A stretch of 64,000 bases of DNA from Diphasiastrum complanatum (GCA_029204225.1 CM055092.1:10443806-10507805), one strand, 5' to 3'. Shown: positions 10,250 through 22,304, counted from the first letter of the stretch. Program-made: numbers and translations. Notes: generated by a model not told the origin, from the sequence alone.

Positions 10250-12345
10250 CTGGAGAAAGTTTATCGTTCACGAGTTATTGAGTTTAGCCCAAGAGTAACT
10301 TCCTTAAACTTCAGATCTTCTATTGCCTCCTCTTCTTTTTCTTCTTTGTGATGGAAGGGATTCATTGATGAATGCAATCAATAATGTGGACTGTTTTGTT
10401 GAGGCCTAGTTCTACAATACAACTGTAAAGGTTGTACGATGTAGATAATACATTGCATTGCACTAGCTGAATGGAAGTTTTAGAACAAACTTCGTTAGCA
10501 ATTTGAACACCGGCATCATGCTAACAGAGTGGACATGCCAATTAGAGAGAGTGTAAATTGTCAAAAGTGCATGCGATTGTGGATAAGACTTATGTCAGTG
10601 GGTAAACAGGAAAAGTACTTTGTATAGCTATATCAGGCAGAACATTGGACCAAGTACACAGTTGCAGCTGCAACCCCTTGCATTCATACTACATTGTAAG
10701 ATTTAACAGAAATGCAACCAAAACCTGCGAACAAAATGTGGAATAGAAAAATGGTATGAACACAGAGAGTTCATCGTTCACCTGTTATTAAGTTAGCAGT
10801 CACTTCCTTGAACTTCAGGTCTTCCAGGGACTCTTTTGTTTGGTAATAGAAAACAGTCTTTGACAATGCAATAGATGATGAGGACTGTTTGGTTGAGGCT
10901 GAGTTTTACGGTACAACCGTAAATGTTACACTAGTAGACAATACAATGCATTGCACAAACTGCATGAAAGTTTTAGAACAAACTTCGCGAGTGATTTTAA
11001 TGTCGATGTATAGCATGATTTAATGTCATGATTGTTGACAGATCCCCTGCTCCAGAGGACCTGTTGTTTACTTTTCTGCTTCTTGCTTACAGAACCGTTT
11101 CTGCTTGTTATCAGGCTTCATGGCAGTCGTTAGATGGTTTCTTGATTGATTTTACGATGCCAACCCAGGCAGAAGGAAACAAAGTTTCGTTGTAGTATGT
11201 TTCTTTTGTCCTGCCTGTCAGAGGACAACTCAGGGACGTCGCTCTTGAACGCACTTACATTCTACATGGATGCAAGCCAAGAACGCTCATTCACAGATCA
11301 GCATGCAAACCAATGAACGTTCTACAGATTCTACAGCTACCCACACTTAAAATGGACTGAAATCAGAGCCTACACTACATTAACACTGAGCTACCTTGCA
11401 TAACTTGACAAAAACAAGAAACAAAACTAATCTACAGCATGTTAGAAGCCCAAGAATCAAGAAACTAACCAGTCTATTGATTCTTGGACATCCCAAGAAC
11501 ATCAAGAACTGGATTGTACAGAGATATGCAAGAATCACACCACAGATCCAGCCTATTTACTTTACTTGAATGCTGGCTCCTACATTAATCCACAAGAAAA
11601 CATGAAATCTAATCCACTCTACAATAGCAGCAAATCTAATCCACTCTAAATCCACAACCACACACAATATGAATGGAAGGGCATGATCACAGGGGCATCA
11701 CTCAAGAAAACCATCATGATCAAGGAGCTTAGTGTAGCATCAAACTCATGGAAAATCTTCTTATTAAGCATGGAGTAGATACAATGCAAAAAGCTCCTCT
11801 TCACAAAGAGGGAGTCTCTTAAATAAGCAAGAGAGCTCCTTAGGTGGCATCCTAGTGGAATTTCCACATTTCACAAATTACAAGTGGAATATTGCTCTCC
11901 ACTAGAGGTCACCATCAAAAGGTGGCTCACTCTACTTTCTTTAAGAGGGGTCTACTTGCATTTATTGCATTTGCTTAGAAATACTAGTTCCTACATGGTC
12001 ATTCCATCTTCCGGGATTCACCATGAGGCTTACACAGTTCTTACTTGTTTTTCCTAGCCAGTATTTCTCGGCTCTCAGTCTTCATTAGTCTCGCCTTCTC
12101 AGAGACCTCCTCGGTCTAAGGTGAGAGGTGCTCTTGAGTTGCTCTGTCCGAGTATCTTGGGGATTCGTCAGAATCAGTCAACAATGATAACAGAAGTAAT
12201 TATCTATAATGCTTTGTATAGCACGAGCAGGCATAACAATGGACAAGGTACATTGTTGCAGCTGCAACGCCTTGCATTCACATTGTACTATAAACTTCAA
12301 CACCAAAACCTGCAAATGAAATGTGGAAGAGAAAAATCGTAGAGC
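10250..12345. repeat. Degenerate direct repeats inside the 10.5 kb PIG-O intron
   Basis: About 10250-10750 and 10765-11000 share long similar stretches (for example TTTTAGAACAAACTTCG at both, and acttcagRtcttc-type sequence). A third, shorter copy lies at about 12215-12340, matching 10618-10750 (GTTGCAGCTGCAAC then CAAAACCTGC). No protein coding is evident. The rest of 9817-12624 holds nothing I can assign. Confidence 0.6.
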
Positions 12346-12624
12346 AAAAGACGTAACAACTAACGTCAGTTGTCCTCCAATAAGTAGTAAGTTGGTTAGA
12401 ACTTCCCCTCCTCTCTATGATGTCAGGGGTTTGACTCCAATCCTTCACACAAATGAGGACATAAAAGAAAAAAAAAATGCTTATAAGACGGTCATAAAAA
12501 TGAGGTCAAGACACACGAGGAGTACGGTCACTGGAACAACACATCATCTCTTTGCCCACTTTGATTGGCGTAGCGTTTTGGTTTCTTAATTTATACTCAA
12601 TTCTTAACCATTTGGCTGAATAAG

Positions 12625-13182
12625 AATACCATTAAAAATAATTATCCGTTGCCTAGAATGGATGATCTAGTTGATCGTTTGGGTGGAGCCAAGTACTCCA
12701 CTAAGATTGATTTGCGAACTAGTTATCATCATATTAGAATACATCCATATGATGTATCGAAAACGGGTTTTAGGACAAGGTTCGGTCATTATGAATTCTT
12801 GGTTTTACCATTTGGTTTAACCAATGCTCCGGCCACTTTCCAGCAGATGATAAATGATTTATTTCGTCCATATCTAGGAAAGTTTGTTGTAGTGTTTTTG
12901 GATGATATTCTCATCTATAGTAAAACACTCAAAGAGCATAAGAAGCATCTCTGTACTGTTTTGAGGATATTAAGAGAGGAGAAGCTTTCTGCTAAAGAGT
13001 TGTAGTGTGAATTCTTTAAAAAGGAACTGTTATATCTTGGTCATGTCATATCCTGGAAGGGGATTATGATTCATTGGGCAAAGATAAAAACAGTTCTTGA
13101 GTGGCCAATTCCTAAAACAAGAAGAGAACTTAAATCATTTTTGGGATTTACTGTTTTTTTCCGTAGATTTATTCTGGATTAC
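12625..13182 (+). pseudogene. Ty3/Gypsy reverse transcriptase fragment
   Basis: Encodes [54 protein letters not shown] and the catalytic [13 protein letters not shown], then LGHVIS and SFLGFTVFFRRFI. There is an in-frame TAG at about 13003. It lacks gag, protease and the RT end. The frame breaks at about 13183, where an LTR element starts. Its RNase H probably resumes at 19546 after the inserted elements, though about 100 residues are missing. Confidence 0.9.
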
Positions 13183-13192
13183 TTTTTTCCGT

Positions 13193-13604
13193 AGTTATGG
13201 ACTCGGCTCATTACATTCGCCACGTCCATTTACATTTGCTTTACTTTATGCATAAGCAGGCCTTGGGCCCTTTTTTATTCATTATTGACACTTGAACTTT
13301 ATGGTTGGCCTTGGGCCATATTATTCATTATTTGGACATTTGGACATAATACTGGAAAGTGGGGGCCTTCTTGGAGGGCGCACTATTATCCCTCCCAGTT
13401 GGGCCCTTGCAACTGAGAGCTTCCTTTTTAGGGCTTCCTTTAGGCTATAAGTAGGGAATCTGTGTCATTTGGTATTCAGCTATGATATTGATCTCTCTCC
13501 TCTTTAGTCTCTTTAAGCTCTCTTTCTTGCTTTCTAGACTAATTCTTGCTTATGTCCTGCTTTCATAGATCAGCCATAGCATAATTGTGGTCTTGTTCGC
13601 AACT
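13193..13604 (+). repeat. Left LTR of the small chromodomain element
   Basis: 412 bp, matching 14942-15319 apart from short indels (about 13 extra bases near 13206) and substitutions. It includes a GGCTATAAG TATA-like box near 13443. Confidence 0.85.
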
Positions 13605-14137
13605 TGGTATCAGAGCACTTTCTTGATTGCTGAATTTCAAATCTGATTTTTTGATTGGGCGCTCAATTTCCTTGCTGATTTTTTTTCTCTCTTTGCTGAG
13701 GGCTTTCATCTCTTTGCTTCAGCAACATTCAGCGCAGTTTGGAGGAGGACTAGCTCCCATCAAAGGATTTTCCTTGGCCGAGCTTTAGCAAATAGTTAGC
13801 GGAAGTACTTTCGCTAAATTTGGCGGCCAGGAAAAAAAATTTGGGCAGATTAATTCTAGCGCCCAAGTTCCAACCCTCCATCACCCATTTCTAGCTTGTT
13901 TGCAAGCTCTCCAGTGCCCAATTCCCTCATCTCTTTCGTCCGTTCCTCCTTCCATTTTCAGCCCTCTCTTCACTTTTGTTTGCAGGCTGTCCAGCCCCTT
14001 CATACTTCTCACTTTCGTCCATTTTTGTCTCCGTTTGCAGCCATTTTTCACACCTTGTTTGTAAGCTGTCCAACGCCCATCCCCCTCCCATTTTTACTTC
14101 GTTCCGCCTCCGTTTGCTACCCCAAATCCACATTTAA

Positions 14138-14896
14138 TTGCAAGCTCATCACCACCCTCATACTTGCTGTTTTTCCAGCCTTTACATTACATTTGATGTC
14201 CGAGCATTTTTACAGCCTTCATATTCACTGTTTTCCAACCTTCTCGACGCATTTTTTCCAGCATCTCTTGCAGCATTACTTGGTGGCTGTCCAGCTTTTA
14301 TGTTCCTACTCCTTGGTGTTGGTCTTCCGATGCTGCTATCTTTTCTTATGGTTGGCGGTTACGTGTATGATGCGGCTATTCGTGATGAGTGTCCATCTCT
14401 TTTCCAGTTTCCTTATTGGCTTCCTGTTGCTAATGCAGTTCTACCTTCTCGGGCTTTTTGGATACCTTGGTATGATGTCCCTATCTTTTGGGCTGATCCT
14501 CTACTAGCTTGGGCATTACGGATACCCTGGCACTCTTGGTTGTTGCTTGATCTTCTTCTGGTTCCTTGGCATTCCTGGTTGTTCCATATTGCTTGGTTTT
14601 TGATGACGCGGCCGAGATGTTCCCTTCGTCGCCAGGATGTTGATCTTGAGCTGTTCCCTTTCTTACCACCTGCCATTCACCAGGTTCGCCTTCACCATAG
14701 TCGACGTTGCCGGCAGATTCAATTTTTGATCCAGTGGGATAGTCGTCCTATTGAGGAGGCCACATGGGAGCCTATTGATGTCTTTTATCATACACCATCA
14801 CTTGCGGATCAGGATCGTGCTCTTGCTGCACTTGTTGATTCCTCTACATCAGATGTTGGTCTAGTTGTTGATGCACCAGGGCTTGCTGCTGTTTGA
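14138..14896 (+). CDS. ORF ending in a chromodomain inside the small LTR element
   Basis: 252 codons. Residues 1-190 are hydrophobic and aromatic-rich with tandem FWIPWYDVP / ALRIPWHSW / LVPWHSWLF repeats and no family I recognise. Residues about 193-222 (QIQFLIQWDSRPIEEATWEP) fit a chromodomain with its aromatic and acidic positions. In known chromoviruses this fold is the integrase C-terminus. Here no integrase precedes it, so the ORF probably arose by internal deletion. Whether it is translated is unknown; the N-terminal part could be noncoding sequence read by chance. Another overlapping frame (13896-14507) looks spurious. Confidence 0.5.
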   Translation: MQAHHHPHTCCFSSLYITFDVRAFLQPSYSLFSNLLDAFFPASLAALLGGCPAFMFLLLGVGLPMLLSFLMVGGYVYDAAIRDECPSLFQFPYWLPVANAVLPSRAFWIPWYDVPIFWADPLLAWALRIPWHSWLLLDLLLVPWHSWLFHIAWFLMTRPRCSLRRQDVDLELFPFLPPAIHQVRLHHSRRCRQIQFLIQWDSRPIEEATWEPIDVFYHTPSLADQDRALAALVDSSTSDVGLVVDAPGLAAV

Positions 14897-14941
14897 TCTA
14901 GTTGCTTTTCGGCAGTTGGGTCTTTTTTTTGTGTCCGGGAG

Positions 14942-15319
14942 AGTTATGGACTCGCCACGTCCATTTACATTTACTTTACTTTATGCATAAGCAGGCCTTG
15001 GGCCCTTTTTTATTCATTATTGACACTTAGACTTTATGGTTGGCCTTGGGCCTTATTATTCATTATTTGGACATTTGGGGCCATCTTGGAGGGCGCACTA
15101 TCATCCCTCCCAGTTGGGCCCTTGCCACTGGAAGCTTCCTTATTAGGGCTTCCTTTAGGCTATAAGTAGGGAATCTGTGTCATTTGTTATTCAGCTATGA
15201 TATTGATCTCTCTCCTCTTTAGTCCCTTGAAGCTCTCTTTCTTGCTTTCTAGACTAATTCCTGCTTATGTCCTGCTTTCATAGATCAGCCATAGCATAAT
15301 TGTGGTCTTGTTCGTAACT
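14942..15319 (+). repeat. Right LTR of the small chromodomain element
   Basis: 378 bp copy of the left LTR, preceded by a short purine run (CCGGGAG). It ends GTTCGTAACT. The next 13 bases lead into a Copia LTR at 15333. Confidence 0.85.
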
Positions 15320-15332
15320 CCTTGGTCATGTC

Positions 15333-15721
15333 TGTTGAAATAAATGCCTATTTTGCCCCTTAAGGCTTGTATACTTGTAGCTTGTAAGTTGTGCATAAGA
15401 CATGGGGGTAAAACATTTATGTACATAGTACACCCCACTTGTGCTAATTAGGCAAGTAAATCAAGTAGGTTAAGGGTCATGTGGGTTCTAGAGCTAGAAT
15501 TAGCAAGACACCACCTCTATACATAACATGCTATATGTAGCCCAAACTTTGGAGGGGTTTCCACGCCCTACTACACTTTGAATATTCATTCATGTTGTGT
15601 GAGCTTTGAAGTCCTCTCTCTCTTGCTTTTGTGTTCTACTCCATAGATGGTTTTCTGAAGCTTTCATAGTGTGCTTACTATGCTGTTATGATACTCCATA
15701 GCTAGGCCTTGGAATTTGACA
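15333..15721 (+). repeat. Copia 5' LTR
   Basis: 389 bp bounded by TGTTGAAATAAATG and GGAATTTGACA, abutting the PBS. No matching 3' LTR is present in the window. Confidence 0.85.
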
Positions 15722-16144
15722 TGGTATCAGAGCAGGTTATGTTGCCTGTGGTGTGGTGAAAGCTTGGACCTGTTTTTGATCAGATTCCTGCCATTCCTGG
15801 AGAGCAGCTTACCTTTGAGGAGGGAGCACTTTTTGTAGGCGCATCTAATATCTGTGCTATTTGCATGGTTGGAGTACTGTTGGCAAGGGGAGTACAAGGA
15901 GCCAAAAAGTTTCTAAATTGAGACAAAAAATTTTGAGTCTTTTTGGACAGCCAGGACTGTAGGAGGGCGCTTTCTACAGTGGGGACTTCAGTGAAAGTTC
16001 TGAGTGGATCTTGGACAAGGGCTAGGACAACCATACAGGGGAATAGTTTCAAATCCAGAAGCTGAGGGTTATTGAGCAAGTGGCTGCATACCCTAGTTGG
16101 GTGAAAACCCCAGTTTGCCTTTTGTGTTTTATTTCTATCCAGCT

Positions 16145-19100
16145 ATGTCTAGTCTTGCAGAGAGCATGCTGAGTGAAGCCAGCCGGCTTGATGGCACTAA
16201 CTTTAGCATATGGAAATTCAAGATCAAGAACATTCTTGAAGACAAAGAATGTTGGAAGCTTGTGACAGGTGAGGAGCCTGTTCCAACATCTGAACTTGAA
16301 CTTAAGGACTATATCAAGAGAGGGGAAAAGGCACACAGAATCATCAACATGTCAGTGAGGGATAATGTGATTCCTCTAACCAGGTCAGCCAAAGGGCCTG
16401 TGGATGCATGGCACATTCTTTGTGCATTGTATGAGACAGCAAGTACAACCAGGTTTCTCTACTTGAAGAACAAGTTGTATACTCTCATAATGAAGACAAG
16501 GGAGACAGTTACTGATCATCTTACTAAGATTCAGGATATTAGATATCAGCTTTCTGTACTTGGAGAGTCTATTGCTGACAAAGACTTGGTGCCAATAGTT
16601 CTGAATAGCTTGTCATATGCTTATCAGAACTTTGTGATGATGATATCAGTGAGAGAGAAGATCCCTACCTATGAAGAAGTCTATGGTCTCTTGTTACAGG
16701 AGGAGATGAGGAGAGTTAATCTCTCCAAGAGGGAAGATTTCCAGGAGCATGCCTTTGCTTCTAAAAAGAAGCAAAATCCAGCTAAGGATAAGAAGAAATG
16801 TAAAGGCAAGAACAAAGGAACACCACAAACACTTGAGCAAGGAATGGAGAACTTGTAGATGTCAGAAGCACAACCCTCCTCGAATACTTCTTCCACACCT
16901 CGAAGGAAGGGGAATTGCAATTACTGTGGTAAATATGGACACTTTGCTTTTGAGTGCAGGAAGAAGCTTGCAGACCAAAAGAAGGGCACAAAGAAGCAAG
17001 GAGGAAATGTTGTTGAGAGTGTTGCAAGAGAGGAGCAGAGTGACATAAAGCAAGCTGAGTTATTCTCTGTTGCATTGGCTTCACAAGCTACAACAGGTGG
17101 TTGGTACATTGACTCAGGTGCTTCAAAGCACATGACCCCTCATAGGGATTGGTTTGATACCTTTGTGGGTATTAGTGATGGACAAGAGGTGTGCCTAGGT
17201 GACAACTCAACACACAAGGTCAAGGGAAAGGGCACAGTACCTGTAAAGCTTCCATCAAGAGAAGTCAAAGTCATTAAGAATGTCTTATATGTACCAAGAC
17301 CTGCTAAAAATTTTCTTTCAGTAGGAGCTATCACTCAACAAAATATGAAAGTAGAATTTGATGCTACTTCTTGTCTTGTGTTGGACTTGAGTGATAATAT
17401 GAAGGTTGTGGCCAAAGGATTGCAGGAAGATAATCTATACAGGTTATACACTTCTATCCCTAGTCAGCATGCTTATACAGCAAAAGGAAGGGATGTGGAT
17501 AGGTTGTGGCATGAGAGGTATGGACATCTTGGCTACCAAAGCATGCAGGTGTTGAACCAGCATCATATGGTGGAGAGGCTTCCAGTTGTTAAGCCAAGCT
17601 CTTCAGTTTGCGAGGCTTGCGCTATGGGAAAACAACAAAGACATAAGTTTCCCAAGGAAAGCACCACCAGGGCAGCAGGCATACTTGACTTGATACATTC
17701 AGATTTGTGGGGGCCAACCCAAACAAAATCTGCAGGGGGGGCATATTACTTTATGGCCTTTATTGATGACTTCTCACGCAAGATTTGGATTTATTTCTTG
17801 AAGTTAAAATCTAAAGCATTCAAGTACTTCCTGCATTTCAGAGCTTTGGTAGAAGAACATTCAGGAAAGAAGATAAAGATGCTCAGGTCAGACGGTGGTG
17901 GAGAGTTCATTAAGACAGAATTTGTGGAATTCTGCAAGGCCAATGGGATCAAAAGGCAGCTTACAGCTCCTCATACCCCTCAGCAAAACGACGTAGCAGA
18001 GAGAAAGAACCGAACTATTGTGGAGTGTGCAAGGTGCATGCTCAAGGCAAAGGGGTTGCCCAACTCTTTTTGGGGCGAGCAATGCACACAGCAGTGTTTC
18101 TGTTGAATAGAAGTCCAACAAAAGCTGTGGAAGGCAAGACTCCAAAAGAGGCATTTAGCGGCGTTAAGCCCAAGGTAGGCGCTTTGCGAGTGTTTGGTTG
18201 TACGGCCTATGCCCATATTCCCAAGGATAACAGGAAGAAGCTGGATGCAAAATCAGCAAAGAGTATTTTCTTGGGATACAGTGAAGAAAGCAAAGCTTAC
18301 AGACTTTACGATCTTACTAGCAAGAAGAGGATCATAAGTCGAGATGTGATCTTTGAAGAAGATCAAACGCCTCCTATAGAGGAACTTGAGATGGAGGATG
18401 GTACAAGTGAATTTGTGCCAATACTTGATGACTCACATCCATATATTGGGGAGCCTCAGGATGATCATATGAGTGATCAAGAGGAAGAATCCGAGGAGGC
18501 TAGGAAGCGGAAGGAAAGGGGCAAATCTGTTGAGTCCTATTCACCGCCTTCATCACCAACTGCAAGGAAGAAGTTTCCCAAGTGGTATTGGCAAACTCTG
18601 CAGGATGGTTTGATATTGGATGAGGGAGAGAGCAGCAATCCAGGGGCTAGGAGGTCTCAAAGGCAAGCCCAGCAGCATGAACACCAGGAGACAAACTATG
18701 CACTTATGACTACTATTTTGGATTCACAAGATCCACATACATTCGTTGAGGCAGCAGATGAGAAGGTATGGCAACATGCTACGCAAGAGGAGTACGACTC
18801 CATTCTCAAGATTGATACATGGGATTTGGTGAAGTTACCAAAAGGGAAGCGTCCTATTGGCTGTAAGTGGGTCTACAGGACCAAATACAAATCTGATGGG
18901 AGCATCGAAAAGCATAAGGCAAGGCTGGTTGCTAAAGGCTATGCACAGAAGGAGGGCTTGGACTATGATGAGACGTTTGCACCGGTAGCTAAGATGACGT
19001 CTATCAGGTTGGTTTTAGCATTGGCTGCATTTTTTGGTTGGGAGGTCCATCAAATGGACGTGAAGAGTGCTTTTCTTAATGGACAGTTGGCTGAAGAAGT

Positions 19101-19545
19101 CTACATGGAACAGCCACAAGGTTTTGAGGCTAAGGGCAAGGAAAGTATGGTATGCAGGCTTCAGAAGGCCTTATATGGTTTGAAGCAGGCACCCAGGGCC
19201 TGGTATAGTCATATTGACGACTATTTTGCCAAGGAGCAATTCATAAAGAGTTAGCCGGATTGCAACCTGTTCGTGAAGGAGGAAGATGGGAACATTGTTT
19301 TGATAGTTCTCTATGTGGATGACTTGGTCATCACGGATAACAATGGGCAGCTTATTGAAAAGGTGAAGGCTCATTTATCAAATGAGTTCGAGATGAAGGA
19401 TTTGGGCTTAATCCACTATTGTCTTGGTTTGGAGGTTTGGAAAAAGGAAAACTGTGTGTTTATTTCCCAAGCCAACTATGCATGTGAAGTTTTGAACAGG
19501 TTCAACATGCAGGATTGCAAACCCATTTCCACGCCCATTATAGTG
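16145..19545 (+). pseudogene. Copia gag-pol polyprotein
   Basis: Starts MSSLAESMLSEASRLDGTNF. Domains in order: UBN2-type GAG; zinc knuckle CNYCGKYGHFAFEC; protease WYIDSGASKHMT; GAG-pre-integrase RLWHERYGHLGYQSM with CEACAMGKQ; integrase core (HSDLWGP, FIDDFSRKIW, LRSDGGGEF, ERKNRTIVE); RT (WVYRTKYKSDGSIEKHKARL, QMDVKSAFLNG, catalytic LYVDDLVI). Breaks: an in-frame TAG at 16856 between GAG and knuckle, a one-base deletion near 18077 just after PNSFWGE, an in-frame TAG at 19252, and loss of RNase H. The GAG-knuckle stop could in principle be read through, but the frameshift makes this copy dead. Confidence 0.93.
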
Positions 19546-20005
19546 ATTATGCGGTTGGTGCAGTTCTACTTCAAGTAGGGAAGCTAGTTGCTTTTGAGAG
19601 TAAGAAACTGTCTGATGCTCAAACTAGGTATACTACCGAGGAAAAAGAACTTTTTGCAATGGTGCATGCATTGAAGACGTGGAGACACTATTTATATGGT
19701 AGTCAATTTATAGTGTGCTCAGATCACCAATCATTGAAGTATTTATGTAATCAAAAAGACCTTAGGGGTCGGAAAGCTTGATGGGCTGAGCTGATACAAG
19801 AATTCGACTTCGATTTAAGTCGAATTGGAGAGGTGAATGAGTTGTCATTCACTGAAATCACTATGGACTTCTATCTTTCTTTTTGAGGTCTTTATGAAAA
19901 AGATGCTCATTTTGGACGTATTTGGCAAAGGGTTCTGAAAGGCTCTCAATCGGTTACTGATTTGCAAGGTGATCAGTTGGTTGTGAAAGATATGAAGGTA
20001 GTAAC
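19546..20005 (+). pseudogene. Gypsy RNase H fragment resuming after nested insertions
   Basis: Encodes SDYAVGAVLLQVGKLVAFES, then [48 protein letters not shown] and DLRGRK, then a decayed linker (VNELSFTEI, DAHFGRIWQ) before integrase. There is a stop at 19779. By orientation and order it is the likely continuation of the RT at 12625-13182, displaced by the LTR element and the Copia copy. Confidence 0.82.
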
Positions 20006-20330
20006 TTAAGCTCAAGACTTCAAATAAAAGCTAAACAAAGGACTCATCCTCACTAGCATCTTCACATGGACCTCGATGATTTGCATTGATGCATACAAGT
20101 ATTCCTTTATCATTGTCTCAATCCTCAGCATCACCTAAAACTAGCATTATATTTCACTTGTTTGTGAACTAGAACATGCATAATGTCATTAATGTCTCCC
20201 AACCTTTAAATAAGGAGATTACATGGTAAATTCAAGTCCAGTATTCTATTGTCCTTGTGCCAACTCAAAATCTCAAAAAAAAGAGAAACAGAGCATGTGC
20301 AGCAGCATGCCTGTTTTTTAAGGGAAGTAC

Positions 20331-20414
20331 CACGCCAAGGAAGTGAGCAATGAGCACATCCCAATTATCTCGGTGCAATGCAGGAAATAACTCTTTAATA
20401 ACCCCATTGTCAAC
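20331..20414 (-). CDS. PIGO: PIG-O exon ([13 protein letters not shown] to HFLGV)
   Basis: 28 codons ending [12 protein letters not shown]. Acceptor GATTAG, donor GTACTTCC. Phase 0 at both ends. It links KDLHT of the previous exon to DHVGH of the next, as in PIG-O proteins. Confidence 0.93.
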
Positions 20415-20717
20415 CTAATCAAGAAAGCACAAATCCAGCACAATGAATATCTGTTAGCCTGACCAACCACACGTAAAATTTATTGTGGAAACTGGATTAT
20501 ATTTTGATGCAAGATTGACTGTCCAGTAGAAAAGCTATCATCTACTGACAAACTCAGCAATAATGAATGACAAAATAGGACATAGATCTCACTCAAGACC
20601 GTGCAAATGGCAACACTCAAAAATTCACTCATAATTAGGAATCAGAGACCTTGAATCACTTAGCTAAAGTCAAGGATTTTCTATTGATGAAAGAAAAGAG
20701 CTAAAAAATAATCTCAC

Positions 20718-20837
20718 AGTATGTAGGTCTTTGACATTGAAAGATGGAAAAGGATAAACTTCTGCCAAGTCGTTGGGAAAGAGCTGCAACCATGTATCAT
20801 CGCCCATCATGACTACTCGTTTACCCATACGTTTCAG
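20718..20837 (-). CDS. PIGO: PIG-O exon with the [12 protein letters not shown] motif
   Basis: 40 codons from [20 protein letters not shown] to [10 protein letters not shown]. Acceptor TATGTCAG, donor GTGAGATT. The GDDTW aspartates belong to the family's conserved core. Phase 0. Introns of 303 and 327 bp on either side lack transposons. Confidence 0.95.
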
Positions 20838-21164
20838 CTGACATATCAAACAAAAACATCAGAAAGAACCTATAGGCTGCAGGACCTGCATACAAACTTC
20901 TGTGTTTTCACCTTTTCCACTCTGTGCCAAAACAAAGGCTATGCTGTTTACTTAAGCATAGAATACATGGAAAAAATGCACAAAGTTACTGTACTCCACA
21001 ACATGAAGAAAGCATTTTGAGAAATATAAAACATTATCACACCCCTTTTTGTCAATTAAGTCAACATGGAGATTTGAGTTATTGCAATCAAACTTCACAA
21101 AACGATTCCAAACATGCAGGAGTTATAAGAAAGACTTTGATGTGACAAAATTTTGAAGTATTAC

Positions 21165-21254
21165 CTGCAAAATCAAGTTATCTTCAACTATGGCTGGGGC
21201 ACCAAAACTGTGTCCAATGTCAATAAAGGTAGGCAGTCCCCCTGTCATTAGACC
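21165..21254 (-). CDS. PIGO: PIG-O exon [14 protein letters not shown] to NLILQ
   Basis: 30 codons containing [20 protein letters not shown]. The acceptor follows CTTGAAG and the donor is GTAAT. Phase 0. It follows directly on LQRLK from the exon 16.4 kb upstream. Confidence 0.93.
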
Positions 21255-22304
21255 CTTCAAGATAACACAAAAGCATCAAGAAAAAGGAACAATGTTGACA
21301 AGCTATTGGAGTGATGTTAGATGGAAAATTCAAATCCCAAGAACACATTTTCCATCCTAATTGCCAATTTGGGACTTTCATAACTACAGCAACTTTGATG
21401 TTTACGAAGATGTGTAACAAAATGAAGGCATGCAGCATAATAACTTGCCTTTTTCTATGAGTGAATAAAAAATGTCGCTGAACTGCACAGCTGAGGTAAT
21501 CAGCATACAACATTCTATCACAATTCAGAAGTCTCCTAAGTGAATCCCAAAAGTAAAAGACGATTCAACCACCAAAATGACATAAGACTCAAATTCTAAG
21601 CTACTAACAATGTAACATGAATGAAATGTTCTCCTCAGAGAAAATCCTAACGATAGCAAAGATCACTTTTCACTGAAATTGCAGTTACAAATAGGATTCA
21701 TCAGCCATCTGATGAGATAGAGATCATCCTTGAATGCTCTGCTAGTGAGTTCTGAAGGAGTTTAGCAACATCTAAGACGTGGGACCCTTCCAGAAGAACC
21801 AACACATCTAGAAAACTTTTCAACAGAAGTGCGAACTGATTCACAAAATGGTAAGACCAGTCGCCCCGCCCAATATGAGTGCTATTTGCACATCAAGAAA
21901 GCTTCAAATGCTCTTTTAAACAACTGCATGGGTAGTGCTGCAATAACACAAAGGCCTGATTCAATAACAGAGGAAACCAGTGATTCCTGAGTTTCCAAAA
22001 TAAAGCCCTCAAAATAACAATCCTCGCACAGAATCAAAAACTAAAACAGCACCCACCCTATGTCACTGGATTTGCGTTTAGATAATAGCCATAAAAATCA
22101 GTGAAAGTCAGGCAGATACTCCATTACCTATTACTCCTTGAAGGTGACTAGTATGGAAGGACACGTAGGTCAAAATTCTCAAATACACTATAATATATAG
22201 TTGCTATGTAAGTTACCAAAACAGCTTGAAAGCTGAGATCTGAAGCTTACTTGGTTAACAAGCTCCTTTGTTCTCATGTGCCACCACCATGAACTAGCAT
22301 GCTT
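21255..22304. other. PIG-O intron sequence with no recognised feature
   Basis: AT-rich, with no frame or repeat pair I can name, up to a retroelement primer-binding site at 22305. Confidence 0.5.

Larger units (their letters stand above)
13193..15319 (+). mobile_element. Small non-autonomous LTR element retaining a chromodomain
   Basis: Two direct LTRs (13193-13604 and 14942-15319) flank a 1.3 kb interior. A perfect PBS TGGTATCAGAGC at 13605-13616 directly follows the left LTR. The shared LTR limits read AGTTATGG to AACT rather than TG to CA. No 5-bp target duplication is visible. There is no gag, protease, RT or integrase; only the end of a chromovirus polyprotein remains. It sits inside a Gypsy RT and is followed 13 bp later by a Copia LTR. 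Confidence 0.8.
15333..19545 (+). mobile_element. Ty1/Copia element truncated at its 3' end
   Basis: The 5' LTR (15333-15721) has canonical TGTTGAAA to GACA ends and is followed at once by the PBS TGGTATCAGAGC (15722-15733). Leader, gag, protease, integrase and RT follow. RNase H and the 3' LTR are gone; the sequence switches at about 19546 into Gypsy RNase H of the older host element. The whole insertion lies in a PIG-O intron, antisense to the gene. Confidence 0.9.

Noticed and set aside
13896-14507. 203-codon hydrophobic ORF
   Set aside because: It overlaps the chromodomain ORF in another frame, and its composition reflects CT-rich DNA.
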